DNA of 51,664 bases. Origin: Granulicella sp. (GTDB lineage: Bacteria > Acidobacteriota > Terriglobia > Terriglobales > Acidobacteriaceae). Below are positions 35,908 to 43,768 of the stretch, piece by piece. The stretch is taken from positions 87,453 to 139,116 of the forward strand of contig PLHC01000066.1 in NCBI GenBank assembly GCA_003138795.1. The letters are read 5' to 3'. Numbering within the stretch: position 1 is the first letter of the stretch; the number at the start of each line of letters is the position of its first letter. The notes beneath the pieces are model-generated. The model was given only the letters and a program-made list of their open reading frames with translations. It was not told the origin of the DNA and did not search any database. The translations under genes and the position numbers were made by a program.

Positions 35908-37452
35908 TCAGGCGATGAGCGCTCCCTGGCGAATGTCCGCATCTCCGCGCTGCTGGTGTTCCACCTCGCCGCTGCGGACGCGCTCCAGATACTCCCTGAA
36001 GTAGGCAATCGCGGACTGCTCGATGTACTCGAGGGCAAAACGATCGACGGGCTCGATTCCAGCGGCCTTGAGCCCTTCGCACGGGCAGCCTCCAATCCTC
36101 GCCACAAAGACGGCATGGCAGTCGTTGATGGCGCGGACTACGGTCTCGAGGCTGTCCTCCTCGGCGTAGCCGCCCTCGCAGTAGAGGTCGACCCTGCGGT
36201 GCCCGACGAACTTGCTGCCCGCCGTGCTGACCTCGTAGATCTGGAACTCCTTGGCGTGGCCGAAGTGTTCGTTGATGCGTCCGCCGCCCTTGGTGGCGAC
36301 CGCAATCAGGATGGAAATATCGCTGCGCTCGCCGGCCAGCGTGGCAAGCTCCACGTTTCTGGCGGCAACCACCGCCTGGCGCTTCACTTCCACCTTCTCC
36401 TGATAGGCCTGGCGGCTGGCAAGGTCGTAGTCCACCTCCATGGCCATGACCTTCTCGGTGCTGAACTCCGCGCTGCGGTCCTCGCCCAGCAGCCCAACCG
36501 CGTCGGCGCGGCACTGGCGGCAATGCCGCATCATGTTCATCTCTCCCTCGCAGGAGTCCTGCAGCAGCTTCAACTCCTGCGCCGTGGGGCCGGGCTGTCC
36601 GTTCAGCCCGAAGAATGTGCCATGCTCCGGCGCCGAGATCAGCGGCATGATGTTGTGCAGGAAGGCGCCGCGCGATTTGACCGCCTTGTTCACCGCAACC
36701 AGGTGATGGTCGTTGATGCCGGGAATCATCACCGAATTCACCTTGCAGAGAATGCCCCGCGTGGTCAGCATCTCCAGCCCAAGTAATTGCCTCTCGCTCA
36801 GGATCTGTGCTGCCTCAACGCCCGTGTAGCGATTGTGGTTGTAGAAGACCCAGGGATAGATCTTCGCTCCCACCTTCGGATCGATCATGTTGATCGTGAT
36901 GGTTACGTGATCGATGTTCATCGCGGCAATCCTGTCCACGTAGTCGGGCAGCATGAGCCCGTTAGTGGAGAGGCAGAGCTTGATGTCCGGGGCCGTCTTC
37001 GCAACGAGTTCAAAGGTCCTGAAGGTCTTCTCTGGATTGGCTAATGGATCACCAGGTCCAGCAATCCCCAGCACGGTCATCTGCGGAATCGTGGAGGCAA
37101 CGGCAAGCACCTTCTTTGCTGCCTGCTCGGGGGTCAGCCGCTCGCTCACCACGCCGGGTCGCGATTCGTTCGAGCAATCGTACTTGCGGTTGCAGTAATT
37201 GCACTGGATATTGCAGGCTGGAGCGACGGCCACATGCATCCGCGCATAGTGGTGATGCGCCTCTTCGCTATAGCATGGGTGGTTCTTGACCTTCTCCCAT
37301 ATTTCGGGAGAGAGATCGCCCTGTCCGGCGGAGGAACCGCAGCTCGACTTGCCTTTGGAGCCCTTGGAGCCGCAGCCCTTGCCGCCATTCTCCTGCCCTG
37401 CCGGTTGCATCACCCGCAACAGCGCGATCGTCTTTTGCTCGCCAGATTCCAT
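35908..37452 (-). CDS. nifB: Radical SAM FeMo-co synthase NifB with C-terminal NifX-like domain
   Basis: The product (514 aa) makes NifB-co, the Fe8S9C core of FeMo-co. The radical SAM motif is [14 protein letters not shown] near residue 80, preceded by a Gly/Lys/Cys-rich N-terminal region ([15 protein letters not shown]) and [16 protein letters not shown]. After about residue 400 a NifX/NafY-like domain follows ([20 protein letters not shown]). The ATG at 37452 was chosen because the predicted sigma54 transcription start (about 37492) falls at or after the other candidate codons. The ribosome site GGGGGAG lies very close to the ATG. Confidence 0.95.
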   Translation of the reverse strand: MESGEQKTIALLRVMQPAGQENGGKGCGSKGSKGKSSCGSSAGQGDLSPEIWEKVKNHPCYSEEAHHHYARMHVAVAPACNIQCNYCNRKYDCSNESRPGVVSERLTPEQAAKKVLAVASTIPQMTVLGIAGPGDPLANPEKTFRTFELVAKTAPDIKLCLSTNGLMLPDYVDRIAAMNIDHVTITINMIDPKVGAKIYPWVFYNHNRYTGVEAAQILSERQLLGLEMLTTRGILCKVNSVMIPGINDHHLVAVNKAVKSRGAFLHNIMPLISAPEHGTFFGLNGQPGPTAQELKLLQDSCEGEMNMMRHCRQCRADAVGLLGEDRSAEFSTEKVMAMEVDYDLASRQAYQEKVEVKRQAVVAARNVELATLAGERSDISILIAVATKGGGRINEHFGHAKEFQIYEVSTAGSKFVGHRRVDLYCEGGYAEEDSLETVVRAINDCHAVFVARIGGCPCEGLKAAGIEPVDRFALEYIEQSAIAYFREYLERVRSGEVEHQQRGDADIRQGALIA

Positions 37453-37502
37453 TGCTCCCCCGTGGTGGTTTGTTCCAACTGCGGGTAATGCCATGGCTGG
37501 AT

Positions 37503-37517
37503 GCAACCGGATAGCCA
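37503..37517 (-). promoter_or_regulatory. Sigma54 (-24/-12) promoter of the nifB operon
   Basis: On the minus strand the sequence reads TGGCTATCCGGTTGC, with TGG and TTGC at the exact spacing of RpoN promoters. The predicted start of transcription is about 40 bp before the nifB ATG at 37452. It drives nifB-fdxN-hesB-lrv-nifZ-nifZ-nifT-sir2. Confidence 0.82.
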
Positions 37518-37561
37518 AACCACAAAACGATGAAATATAGCGAGTTAGTGGAAACCGCTGC

Positions 37562-37577
37562 TGTCGAGATCACGACA
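37562..37577. promoter_or_regulatory. NifA upstream activator site of nifB
   Basis: TGTCGAGATCACGACA fits TGT-N10-ACA and has perfect 5-bp arms (TGTCG/CGACA). It lies about 50 bp upstream of the -24 element, rather close for a NifA site, and overlaps the left arm of a long hairpin. Confidence 0.75.
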
Positions 37578-37600
37578 CTCCGGCTCCGGCGTGTCGTGAT
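37569..37600. terminator. Long hairpin between nifA and the nifB promoter
   Basis: Bases 37569-37583 pair with 37586-37600 (14 of 15 pairs) around a tiny loop, for example ATCACGACAC against GTGTCGTGAT. It lies about 155 bp downstream of the nifA stop on the same strand, without a T-tract. It probably separates nifA transcription from the NifA-driven nifB promoter; because it overlaps the activator site it may instead be an operator. Confidence 0.5.
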
Positions 37601-37753
37601 TGTCTGAAAGCCGCCATCGAAGCTGCCCGACCGGCACACGCTCCCCATGCCCGTGGGAACGGGCGTAGGCGCCAGCGAACGGCGATGGCAAGGGGCTGGA
37701 ACGTTTGGGAGTGGAGAGCGCGGTACAGGGAAGAATCCTGAGTCGACGAAGGT

Positions 37754-39487
37754 TCAGAAGCGCTTGATTTCAATGCTGAACTTGCGCAAGGCATAGCCCA
37801 TCTGGCGCGACGTTAGCCCGAGCAGACGCGCTGCCTTTGCCTGCACCCATCCGGCCTGCTCCATGGCCTCCACCAGCCGCCTGCGCTCCTGCGAATCACT
37901 GGAACCCCCATCGAAGGCGTCCACTGTCTCCGTCTGTTGAGAAGGCTGCCCATTCTTCTCGAAAGCAGATCTGGGCAGCTCTACGGCGTTCCGCGGTGGC
38001 GCGGCGTGGGTGGCAGAGGATTTTAAAATCGGAAGCTCGAAGTAGCCCTTCTTGTGCATGCGACCATCATTCAGGCTCTTTCCCAGCACCATTGAGAGGC
38101 AGCTATCGTTGCTACAGGCGAAGTCCTCCGCCACAATGATCGAGCTCTTGGCTAGAGCTGCGGTGCGTCGTATGCAGCTTTCCAACTCGCGTACGTTGCC
38201 CGGGAAGTCGCAGGAACTAAGCACATCCGTTGCACGCTGTGACAATGTAAGCGAAAGACCATGCTCCTTGTTAAACCGGCGAAGGAATTCACGGGCCAGC
38301 AGTCCAACATCTTCGGGTCTCTCCCGCAAAGGCGGAAGGAAGATTGGCACCACACTGATGCGATAGTAGAGGTCGGAGCGGAAGTCGCCCGCGAGCACGG
38401 CCGCTTCGAGATTCCGGTTGGTGGCAGCCACCAGGCGCACATCCACTTTAATCGTGCGGTTGCCGCCGACGCGCTCGAACTCGCCTTCCTGCAAGACCCG
38501 CAGGAGCTTGGCTTGAAAGGCCGGCGAGATCTCACCAATCTCATCCAGAAACAGCGTGCCCCCGTCCGCCATTTCAAAACGCCCCTTGCGCAGTCCCACG
38601 GCGCCGGTGAAGGCTCCGCGCTCATGCCCGAAGAGTTCCGATTCCAGCACGGTCTCCGAGAGCGCGGCGCAGTTCAACCGGATATATGGCTGACTCTTGC
38701 GCGGAGAATACTCATGAATCGCGCGCGCAAACAGCTCCTTGCCAGTGCCCGACTCGCCACACAGCAGAACAGGCAGATTACAGCGAGCCACCTGCTGGAC
38801 CTTACCAATTACTTCACGGATTGCAGAACTCTCTCCGATAATCCAGGAGATTCCTTCATGCTTTGCATCGGCCCGCTGTTCCAACTCCTTTTCAAGACGA
38901 TAGTGTTCGGTCATTAGCCGTTCGCGATCCCTGGCTACCAGTGTCTGCAATGCCACCGCCTGGCCAACCAGGTTCGCAACCATGGTCAGAAAGCGTACAT
39001 CTTCATCCAGCGTATGGGGCGAATGCCCCACCCACCGCTCGATCATGATCGTCCCGATGGTGCGGTTCTCTCCCTTGATGGGAACACCGACAAAGGCCTT
39101 TGGCTCTCCCGCGGCTACGCCCTCGCTCCAATCCGTAAACAGAGGACTCTCTGCGAGGTTGCGCACGATCAACGGCATGCCGGAGACGACAATCTGCCCG
39201 ACGGCCTGTTCTGGAAGCCGTTCAAAATACTCCTTCGCGGTGGCTTCACTCCAGCCGGCTCCGACCACCGTTGTGGTTTCGCCCTCTTCATCCAGAAGCG
39301 CGATCAGACCATTGTTCATCTCCAGAAAACTGGCCAGAAGATTAATAACCTTGGAGAGCGCCATCTCCATTCGCGCGGGGCGCGTAAGTGCCTTCGATAT
39401 CTCGTAAATGCCGGTCAGGGCAGAGTGCGCGCGGCTGATTGATTGCGGGCTCGGTTCCTGCTGGGAGACTTCATCATCCTTCGACAT
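37754..39487 (-). CDS. nifA: Nitrogen-fixation transcriptional activator NifA, oxygen-sensitive type
   Basis: The product (577 aa) is a sigma54-dependent activator of nif operons. Domains: N-terminal GAF (about 25-185); AAA+ domain (about 212-450) with Walker A GESGTGKE (244-251), the sigma54 contact loop GAFTGA (291-296) and Walker B GTLFLDEIGE; and a C-terminal Fis-type helix-turn-helix (about 535-577, AARLLGLTSRQMGYALRKF). Cysteines 426, 438, 458 and 463 give exactly C-X11-C-X19-C-X4-C, the metal/redox motif of oxygen-sensitive rhizobial NifA. No nifL is adjacent. The ATG at 39487 has AAGGGGG upstream. No -24/-12 promoter was seen in front of nifA. Confidence 0.96.
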   Translation of the reverse strand: MSKDDEVSQQEPSPQSISRAHSALTGIYEISKALTRPARMEMALSKVINLLASFLEMNNGLIALLDEEGETTTVVGAGWSEATAKEYFERLPEQAVGQIVVSGMPLIVRNLAESPLFTDWSEGVAAGEPKAFVGVPIKGENRTIGTIMIERWVGHSPHTLDEDVRFLTMVANLVGQAVALQTLVARDRERLMTEHYRLEKELEQRADAKHEGISWIIGESSAIREVIGKVQQVARCNLPVLLCGESGTGKELFARAIHEYSPRKSQPYIRLNCAALSETVLESELFGHERGAFTGAVGLRKGRFEMADGGTLFLDEIGEISPAFQAKLLRVLQEGEFERVGGNRTIKVDVRLVAATNRNLEAAVLAGDFRSDLYYRISVVPIFLPPLRERPEDVGLLAREFLRRFNKEHGLSLTLSQRATDVLSSCDFPGNVRELESCIRRTAALAKSSIIVAEDFACSNDSCLSMVLGKSLNDGRMHKKGYFELPILKSSATHAAPPRNAVELPRSAFEKNGQPSQQTETVDAFDGGSSDSQERRRLVEAMEQAGWVQAKAARLLGLTSRQMGYALRKFSIEIKRF

Positions 39488-39874
39488 ATCATCCCCCTTT
39501 CCCGTACAGGCGGAAACATTCTCAAGGAACGGATAGGATCAGAGCTATCGAGCAGGCCCAATAGTGCTTCGGCATCGCAAGAGAGCTGGAGGTGGTCGTG
39601 CACTGCACAATGTGCAAAAACCCCAAGATTAGCATATTCTGACAGGTTTCAAAGATAGGGTCAATTTATTGGACTTGCTCGCACGCGAATGTCTCTCTGG
39701 CGAACTGCAGCATTGAGGCGCGCGCGCCATTACAATTGCGACACTGGACGCCGCTTGTTAGCGCTTTCGTTCCACAGACGTGCGCCATAGCGAGGTGGGT
39801 GATGAACAACAAGATGCCTGCCTGCGTTGCAGCACGAGAGACCGCTTGACGGCTCTCGAGAAAGAGAGAGAGAA
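39488..39874. promoter_or_regulatory. Divergent nifA / molbindin promoter region
   Basis: This 387-bp gap separates two divergent genes. It holds the palindrome TGCACAATGTGCA (39604-39616, 6-bp perfect arms around one A), about 117 bp before the nifA start, and the alternating palindrome GGCGCGCGCGCC (39717-39728). Either could bind a regulator. I found no TGT-N10-ACA site, no sigma54 promoter and no classical ModE box. Confidence 0.4.
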
Positions 39875-40297
39875 ATGAAAATCAGCGCGCGGAATGTGCT
39901 TGCAGGGAAGATCCAATCCATCACCAGGGGAGCTGTAAATGCCGAGGTTACTCTTATCCTGCAGGGCGGAGAAACGGTGACCTCGATCATCACCAATGGG
40001 AGCGTCGACTCGTTGGAATTGAAGGAAGGCCAACCGGCCTATGCCGTCATCAAGGCCTCCGAAGTCATGATTGGAAAAGGCGTGGAGGGGGTGAAGTTGA
40101 GCGCCCGGAATCAACTGGCCGGCAAGGTGACAAAGTTGCAAGCCGGTATGGTGAGCTGCGAGGTGGTGATCGAACTGCCGAGCGGTACGGCTGTCGTTGC
40201 GTCCATCACCAGGGACGGCGCCACGGAACTCGGGTTGAAGGATGGCGACATGGTCAGCGCCATTGTGAAGGCGTCCAGCGTGTTGATAGGCGTATAA
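39875..40297 (+). CDS. mop: Molbindin with two Mop domains
   Basis: The product (140 aa) is two tandem Mop (TOBE-like) domains: the first starts MKISARNVLAGKIQSI, the second KLSARNQLAGKVTKL near residue 72. Each has the molybdate-binding SARN-LAG start and an IKASEVMIG or VKASSVLIG end. Such molbindins (ModG/Mop) store molybdate or buffer it in the cytoplasm. Placement beside nifA suggests molybdenum supply for FeMo-co together with NifQ. The ATG at 39875 is preceded by a GA-rich ribosome site (AAAGAGAGAGAGAA). No modABC transporter is in the window. Confidence 0.9.
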   Translation: MKISARNVLAGKIQSITRGAVNAEVTLILQGGETVTSIITNGSVDSLELKEGQPAYAVIKASEVMIGKGVEGVKLSARNQLAGKVTKLQAGMVSCEVVIELPSGTAVVASITRDGATELGLKDGDMVSAIVKASSVLIGV

Positions 40298-40313
40298 ACT
40301 ACTTCCACTGGAG

Positions 40314-40638
40314 TTACATCAAGCGACGGCCTGTGATGGTAGTGTCGTATCCGCCGATGCGTTCCAACTCTCGTCGGAACGCGGCGAGAGCAAGTGTGTT
40401 AAACAGCGCTTGGACCTGTGGCAGATGCAAGTGGCGTCGATGCACCACGAGATCATAACGGCGGCTAACGAGCGGGATGAATCCCAGCCCCAGTATCCGC
40501 GCAACACATGATGTGGCGATGCAGCAATCGGCCTCTCCGGTCTGCACTCTGCGCGCGGCGGGCAAGTGCCCAAAAGCCGGCCGCACACAGACCATGCCCA
40601 TCGCGATCTTCTCTGCCGCGGAAATGTGCGAGGTGCCG
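40314..40638 (-). pseudogene. C-terminal fragment of a molybdate-binding (PBP-like) regulator
   Basis: The frame keeps about 105 residues resembling the end of the periplasmic-binding-like domain of helix-turn-helix molybdate regulators (COG1910 type): ARRVQTGEADCCIATSCVA, LGFIPLVSRRYDLVVHRRHL and LPQVQALFNTLALAAFRRELERIGGYD. The N-terminal DNA-binding part is gone; upstream comes a hairpin and then IS66 debris. It is therefore probably a pseudogene cut by insertion and deletion. It is convergent with mop, stops 17 bp away, and may once have regulated it. Confidence 0.6.
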
Positions 40639-40639
40639 C

Positions 40640-40673
40640 TGCCGTGCTGGATGCGGCCTCATCCAGCACGGCA
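40640..40673. repeat. 14-bp inverted repeat at the IS66/regulator junction
   Basis: GCCGTGCTGGATG (40641-40653) is followed after 6 nt by its exact complement CATCCAGCACGGC (40660-40672), with one further T-A pair outside. It lies exactly where the truncated regulator meets the IS66 remnant, so it is probably a by-product of the rearrangement, as at the other IS66 edge (19601-19711). Confidence 0.6.
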
Positions 40674-40845
40674 CATCCTGGGCTGTGCATGACGGATCAC
40701 CTTGAAGCTGGCAGGAAGGTACTCGAGCATCCCTGAGATATCTTGGCCAAGCTTCTTCGAGAACAGGCAAAGGCCGTCTCCATCGAACCAGAGCAGCTTG
40801 ATCAGGTCGCTGCGACGACCGCGAAACGGCCAGCGGTGCGATCCA
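40660..40845 (-). pseudogene. IS66-family remnant, internally deleted tnpB-tnpC fusion
   Basis: On the minus strand the frame reads first tnpB sequence (FRGRRSDLIKLLWFDGDGL then CLFSKKL) and then, without a stop, tnpC sequence (GQDISGMLEYLPASFK and VIRHAQPRMCRAG). In the other IS66 copy these segments are about 600 bp apart. The join falls on GAAGAAGCT, a word present in both tnpB (19793-19801) and tnpC (20389-20397) of that copy, so a deletion between short direct repeats explains it. It is not functional. Confidence 0.8.
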
Positions 40846-41047
40846 AGGTGCTTCCGGGCACCGCAGCCGAACGCGCCGAGGGGAGTGTGCCCTGTTGCGC
40901 GCTCTCCTGGCGGTGCTTCTGCCATCCAGAGCCCCCATCCAAGCCAGGCTAGCTATACACTCGCGTCATTGTGCTGGCCAGCCAGAGCTTCCAGGAAAAA
41001 GCCCTCACAGTACACACCGTATAAATAGATACAGGCAGGAGACATGC

Positions 41048-42331
41048 ATGGCTGTTGGAACCGCAGGAGATGCAAGCGCATCCGTTCGCAGCGAAGGGTC
41101 AGGGAGCTACGTGCTTCCAATGGTCCTGATGGTCGCGCTTTATTTCAGCATCGGCTTCATCACCGCGCTCAACGACATCCTCATCCCCCACTTTAAGGAC
41201 CTCTTCCATCTCACAAATGTGCTTGCACTTCTGGTGGACCTCTGCTTCTTCGGTGCATACTTCGTCATGTCTCTGCCATCGGGCTGGATCGTCGGTCGCA
41301 TCGGCTACAAGTCCGGAATCATCGCCGCTCTCTCGACCATGGGCCTCGGTCTGCTGCTCTTCGTCCCCGCGTCGATCGTCATCTCCTACCCTGTGTTCCT
41401 CTTCGCACTCTTCGTCGTCGGCAGTGGCCTCGCCCTCTTGCAGGTCGCGATCAACCCCTACGTCGGGGCCCTCGGCAAGCCCGAAACAGCAGCCTCACGC
41501 CTCAATCTTTGCGGAGGCTTGAACTCCCTCGCAACGACCATCGCGCCCAAAGTTGGTGCCGCATTCATATTCATCGCCGCTGGTGCGACGACAGCTGCGC
41601 TTGCCCGCTCCGTGCGCGTTCCCTACATCATCCTCGCCGTCTTCACCTTCCTCATCGCCATCGTCACTCGCTTTGTGCATCTTCCTGAAGTGATCGAGAA
41701 GCAGTCCAACACCTCCGCCGGCGAAGGCAACGCGTGGCAGTTTATGCATCTCCGCCTTGGCGCAGTCGCCATCTTCACCTACGTTGGCGTAGAGGTAGCC
41801 ATTGGCAGCATCCTCATCAACTTCCTCGGCCAGCCCTCCATGGGCAGCCTCTCCCACGCAGCGGCAGCCGCCTACGTCTCGCTCTACTGGGCAGGCGCGA
41901 TGGTCGGTCGCTTCATCGGCTCATTCGCGCTCATCTACATCCGCGCGCAACGAGCACTCACAGCGGTCGCCGTCTCCGCCCTGGTCCTCGTCACCGCAAC
42001 CATCTTCGGTCACGGCCACCTCGCCATGTGGGCCATCGTCTCCTGCGGTCTCTTTAACTCCGTCATGTGGCCCTGCATCTTCCCACTATCCCTCAAGGGA
42101 CTCGGCAAGTTCACCAGCCAAGGCTCGGGCATCCTGGTAATGATGGTCGTCGGCGGCGCCATCATCCCCGAGATCCAGGGTCTTCTCGCCGACAAGTTCG
42201 GCTATCAGCACAGCTTCATCATCGTTCTGCTCTGTTACGCCTACCTGCTCTACTTCGCACTCAGCGGCCACAAGATTCATCAGCCGCGCTTCGCCTCATT
42301 ACCCGGCTACATTCCACCCGTCGAGATCTAA
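41048..42331 (+). CDS. nagP: Sugar MFS permease, FucP/NagP type (probable N-acetylglucosamine importer)
   Basis: The product (427 aa) is a 12-helix inner-membrane symporter of the fucose/glucose/galactose family. The first helix has LYFSIGFITALNDILIPHFK, followed by FFGAYFVMSLPSGWIVGRIGYKSGI and the LNLCGGLNSLATTIAPKVG segment typical of FucP-like carriers. Neighbouring nagA, SIS deaminase and sugar kinase genes point to N-acetylglucosamine as substrate (inference). The ATG at 41048 has CAGGAGA about 7 nt upstream; a longer frame from 40895 runs into IS debris and is rejected. Confidence 0.85.
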   Translation: MAVGTAGDASASVRSEGSGSYVLPMVLMVALYFSIGFITALNDILIPHFKDLFHLTNVLALLVDLCFFGAYFVMSLPSGWIVGRIGYKSGIIAALSTMGLGLLLFVPASIVISYPVFLFALFVVGSGLALLQVAINPYVGALGKPETAASRLNLCGGLNSLATTIAPKVGAAFIFIAAGATTAALARSVRVPYIILAVFTFLIAIVTRFVHLPEVIEKQSNTSAGEGNAWQFMHLRLGAVAIFTYVGVEVAIGSILINFLGQPSMGSLSHAAAAAYVSLYWAGAMVGRFIGSFALIYIRAQRALTAVAVSALVLVTATIFGHGHLAMWAIVSCGLFNSVMWPCIFPLSLKGLGKFTSQGSGILVMMVVGGAIIPEIQGLLADKFGYQHSFIIVLLCYAYLLYFALSGHKIHQPRFASLPGYIPPVEI

Positions 42332-42356
42332 CCATCCAACACCGCCAAAAAGAATC

Positions 42357-42384
42357 GGCCCATCTCCTGCACCGGAGATGGGCC
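42357..42384. terminator. Bidirectional terminator between nagP and nagA
   Basis: GGCCCATCTCC (42357-42367) and GGAGATGGGCC (42374-42384) form a perfect 11-bp stem with a 6-nt loop between two convergent genes. On the minus strand the stem is followed by ATTCTTTTTGG, a good T-tract for ending the nagA transcript; the plus-strand side is weaker. Confidence 0.85.
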
Positions 42385-42427
42385 AAATACTTTGCGCAGC
42401 AACTGCATCGCTGTCTTTCACCAGCGA

Positions 42428-43564
42428 CTACTCGATCAGCCGCCCGTGGAAGATGCTTCCCGTACGATCTCCAGCCTCATCGAAAACATTGAAGTTGGCA
42501 GGAGTTCCCGGCGCCATCTCCGTGAGATGCGACATCCCCATCATGCGTGCGGGATTGCGCGAGGCTAATCGAACCGCAGTGCCGAGCGAGGTCCCAGTAA
42601 ATCGCTGCACATTCGCGACAGCCCGATCCATCGTCAACACGCTGCCGGCCAGCGTCTCTCCGGAGAGACACACACCGTCCTTCACGTCGACAGAAAAATC
42701 TCCAAGGGTGTACGTTCCGTTCGGCATCCCCGTCGCCGACATCCCGTCCGTCACCAGGATGGCCCGCTCTTCGCCCTTTACCTTGAGCCAGAGCCGAATG
42801 ATCGCAGGATGCACATGCACCCCATCGCAGATCGCCTCGGCATACACATCCTCACGATCCAGAATTGTTCCCACAATCCCGGGCTCGCGATGATCCAGCG
42901 CACGCATTGCGTTGAACAGATGCGTGGAACTCGTCGCTCCCGCAGCGATCGCTGCCAGCGTCTCGGCCGATGTTGCCGTGCTGTGCCCAATCGTTACGCG
43001 AACTCCGGCAGCCGTCACATACTCAATCAACTCCAGCGCATGCGGCAACTCGGGTGCAAGAGTCATCAATCGAATATTTCCACGCGCTGCCTGCTGGAAT
43101 CGGTCGAACAGTTCCACGTTCGGCTCGCGAATACTCGCCTCTGGATGCACACCTCGCTTTGCATGGGAAACAAACGGCCCTTCCAGATGAACGCCCACAG
43201 GAACTGCTACAGGAACCAGCGACTCTTGCCCCCGAGGGCGTTCGATCGCGTCTGCCAGAGTTTCCAGCGCCCGCAATGTCGGATCGATCGGCCCAGTCAC
43301 TGTCGTCGGAAGATAGTGCGCGACACCACGGCTGGCCAGAAACCGTCCCACCGCTGCAATCTCCACCGGAGTCGCCGCCATGAAGTCGTGCGAGCACGCA
43401 CCATGAACATGAATATCGAAGAAGGCCGCCGTCAACGTATCCGCCGATCCGTTGGGTGTTCCCCCCTCAACGCTGACAATCTTGCCATGCTCGATCGACA
43501 CTACGGGATAGTCAACCTGTCCAGTGTCAGTTAGTAATCTGCGTGCGGTGATTGTCGTAAGCAT
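42428..43564 (-). CDS. nagA: N-acetylglucosamine-6-phosphate deacetylase
   Basis: The product (378 aa) removes acetate from GlcNAc-6-P to give glucosamine-6-P. Amidohydrolase signatures are AAFFDIHVHGACSHDF, GVHLEGPFVSHAKRGVH (metal Glu), IGHSTATS and SSTHLFNAM (metal His) and VTDGMSATGMPNG with the catalytic Asp. The length is typical. It is divergent from the SIS gene across about 200 bp and convergent with the permease gene. Confidence 0.95.
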   Translation of the reverse strand: MLTTITARRLLTDTGQVDYPVVSIEHGKIVSVEGGTPNGSADTLTAAFFDIHVHGACSHDFMAATPVEIAAVGRFLASRGVAHYLPTTVTGPIDPTLRALETLADAIERPRGQESLVPVAVPVGVHLEGPFVSHAKRGVHPEASIREPNVELFDRFQQAARGNIRLMTLAPELPHALELIEYVTAAGVRVTIGHSTATSAETLAAIAAGATSSTHLFNAMRALDHREPGIVGTILDREDVYAEAICDGVHVHPAIIRLWLKVKGEERAILVTDGMSATGMPNGTYTLGDFSVDVKDGVCLSGETLAGSVLTMDRAVANVQRFTGTSLGTAVRLASRNPARMMGMSHLTEMAPGTPANFNVFDEAGDRTGSIFHGRLIE

Positions 43565-43732
43565 CGATTCCTATTCTTGCGGTCCTGGCCCTTCATAATG
43601 CGGTCGGTGCGTACATCAGTTTTGGTGGACATATGAATCGGATTCAGCCTGAGTGTAGCCCGCAAAGGACGATAACAGACAATTATTTCTCTTGCAGCAT
43701 CATTAAAAACGTACTCTATTCTGAGCACATCA

Positions 43733-43753
43733 CACTGAATGATCATTTCAGTG
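43733..43753. promoter_or_regulatory. Operator-like inverted repeat upstream of the SIS deaminase gene
   Basis: CACTGAA-N7-TTCAGTG has perfect 7-bp arms. It sits just upstream of the AGGAGAG ribosome site of the SIS gene, within the nagA/SIS divergent promoter region, a good place for a sugar-responsive repressor. The regulator is not encoded in the window. Confidence 0.55.
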
Positions 43754-43768
43754 AGGAGAGACCATTTC

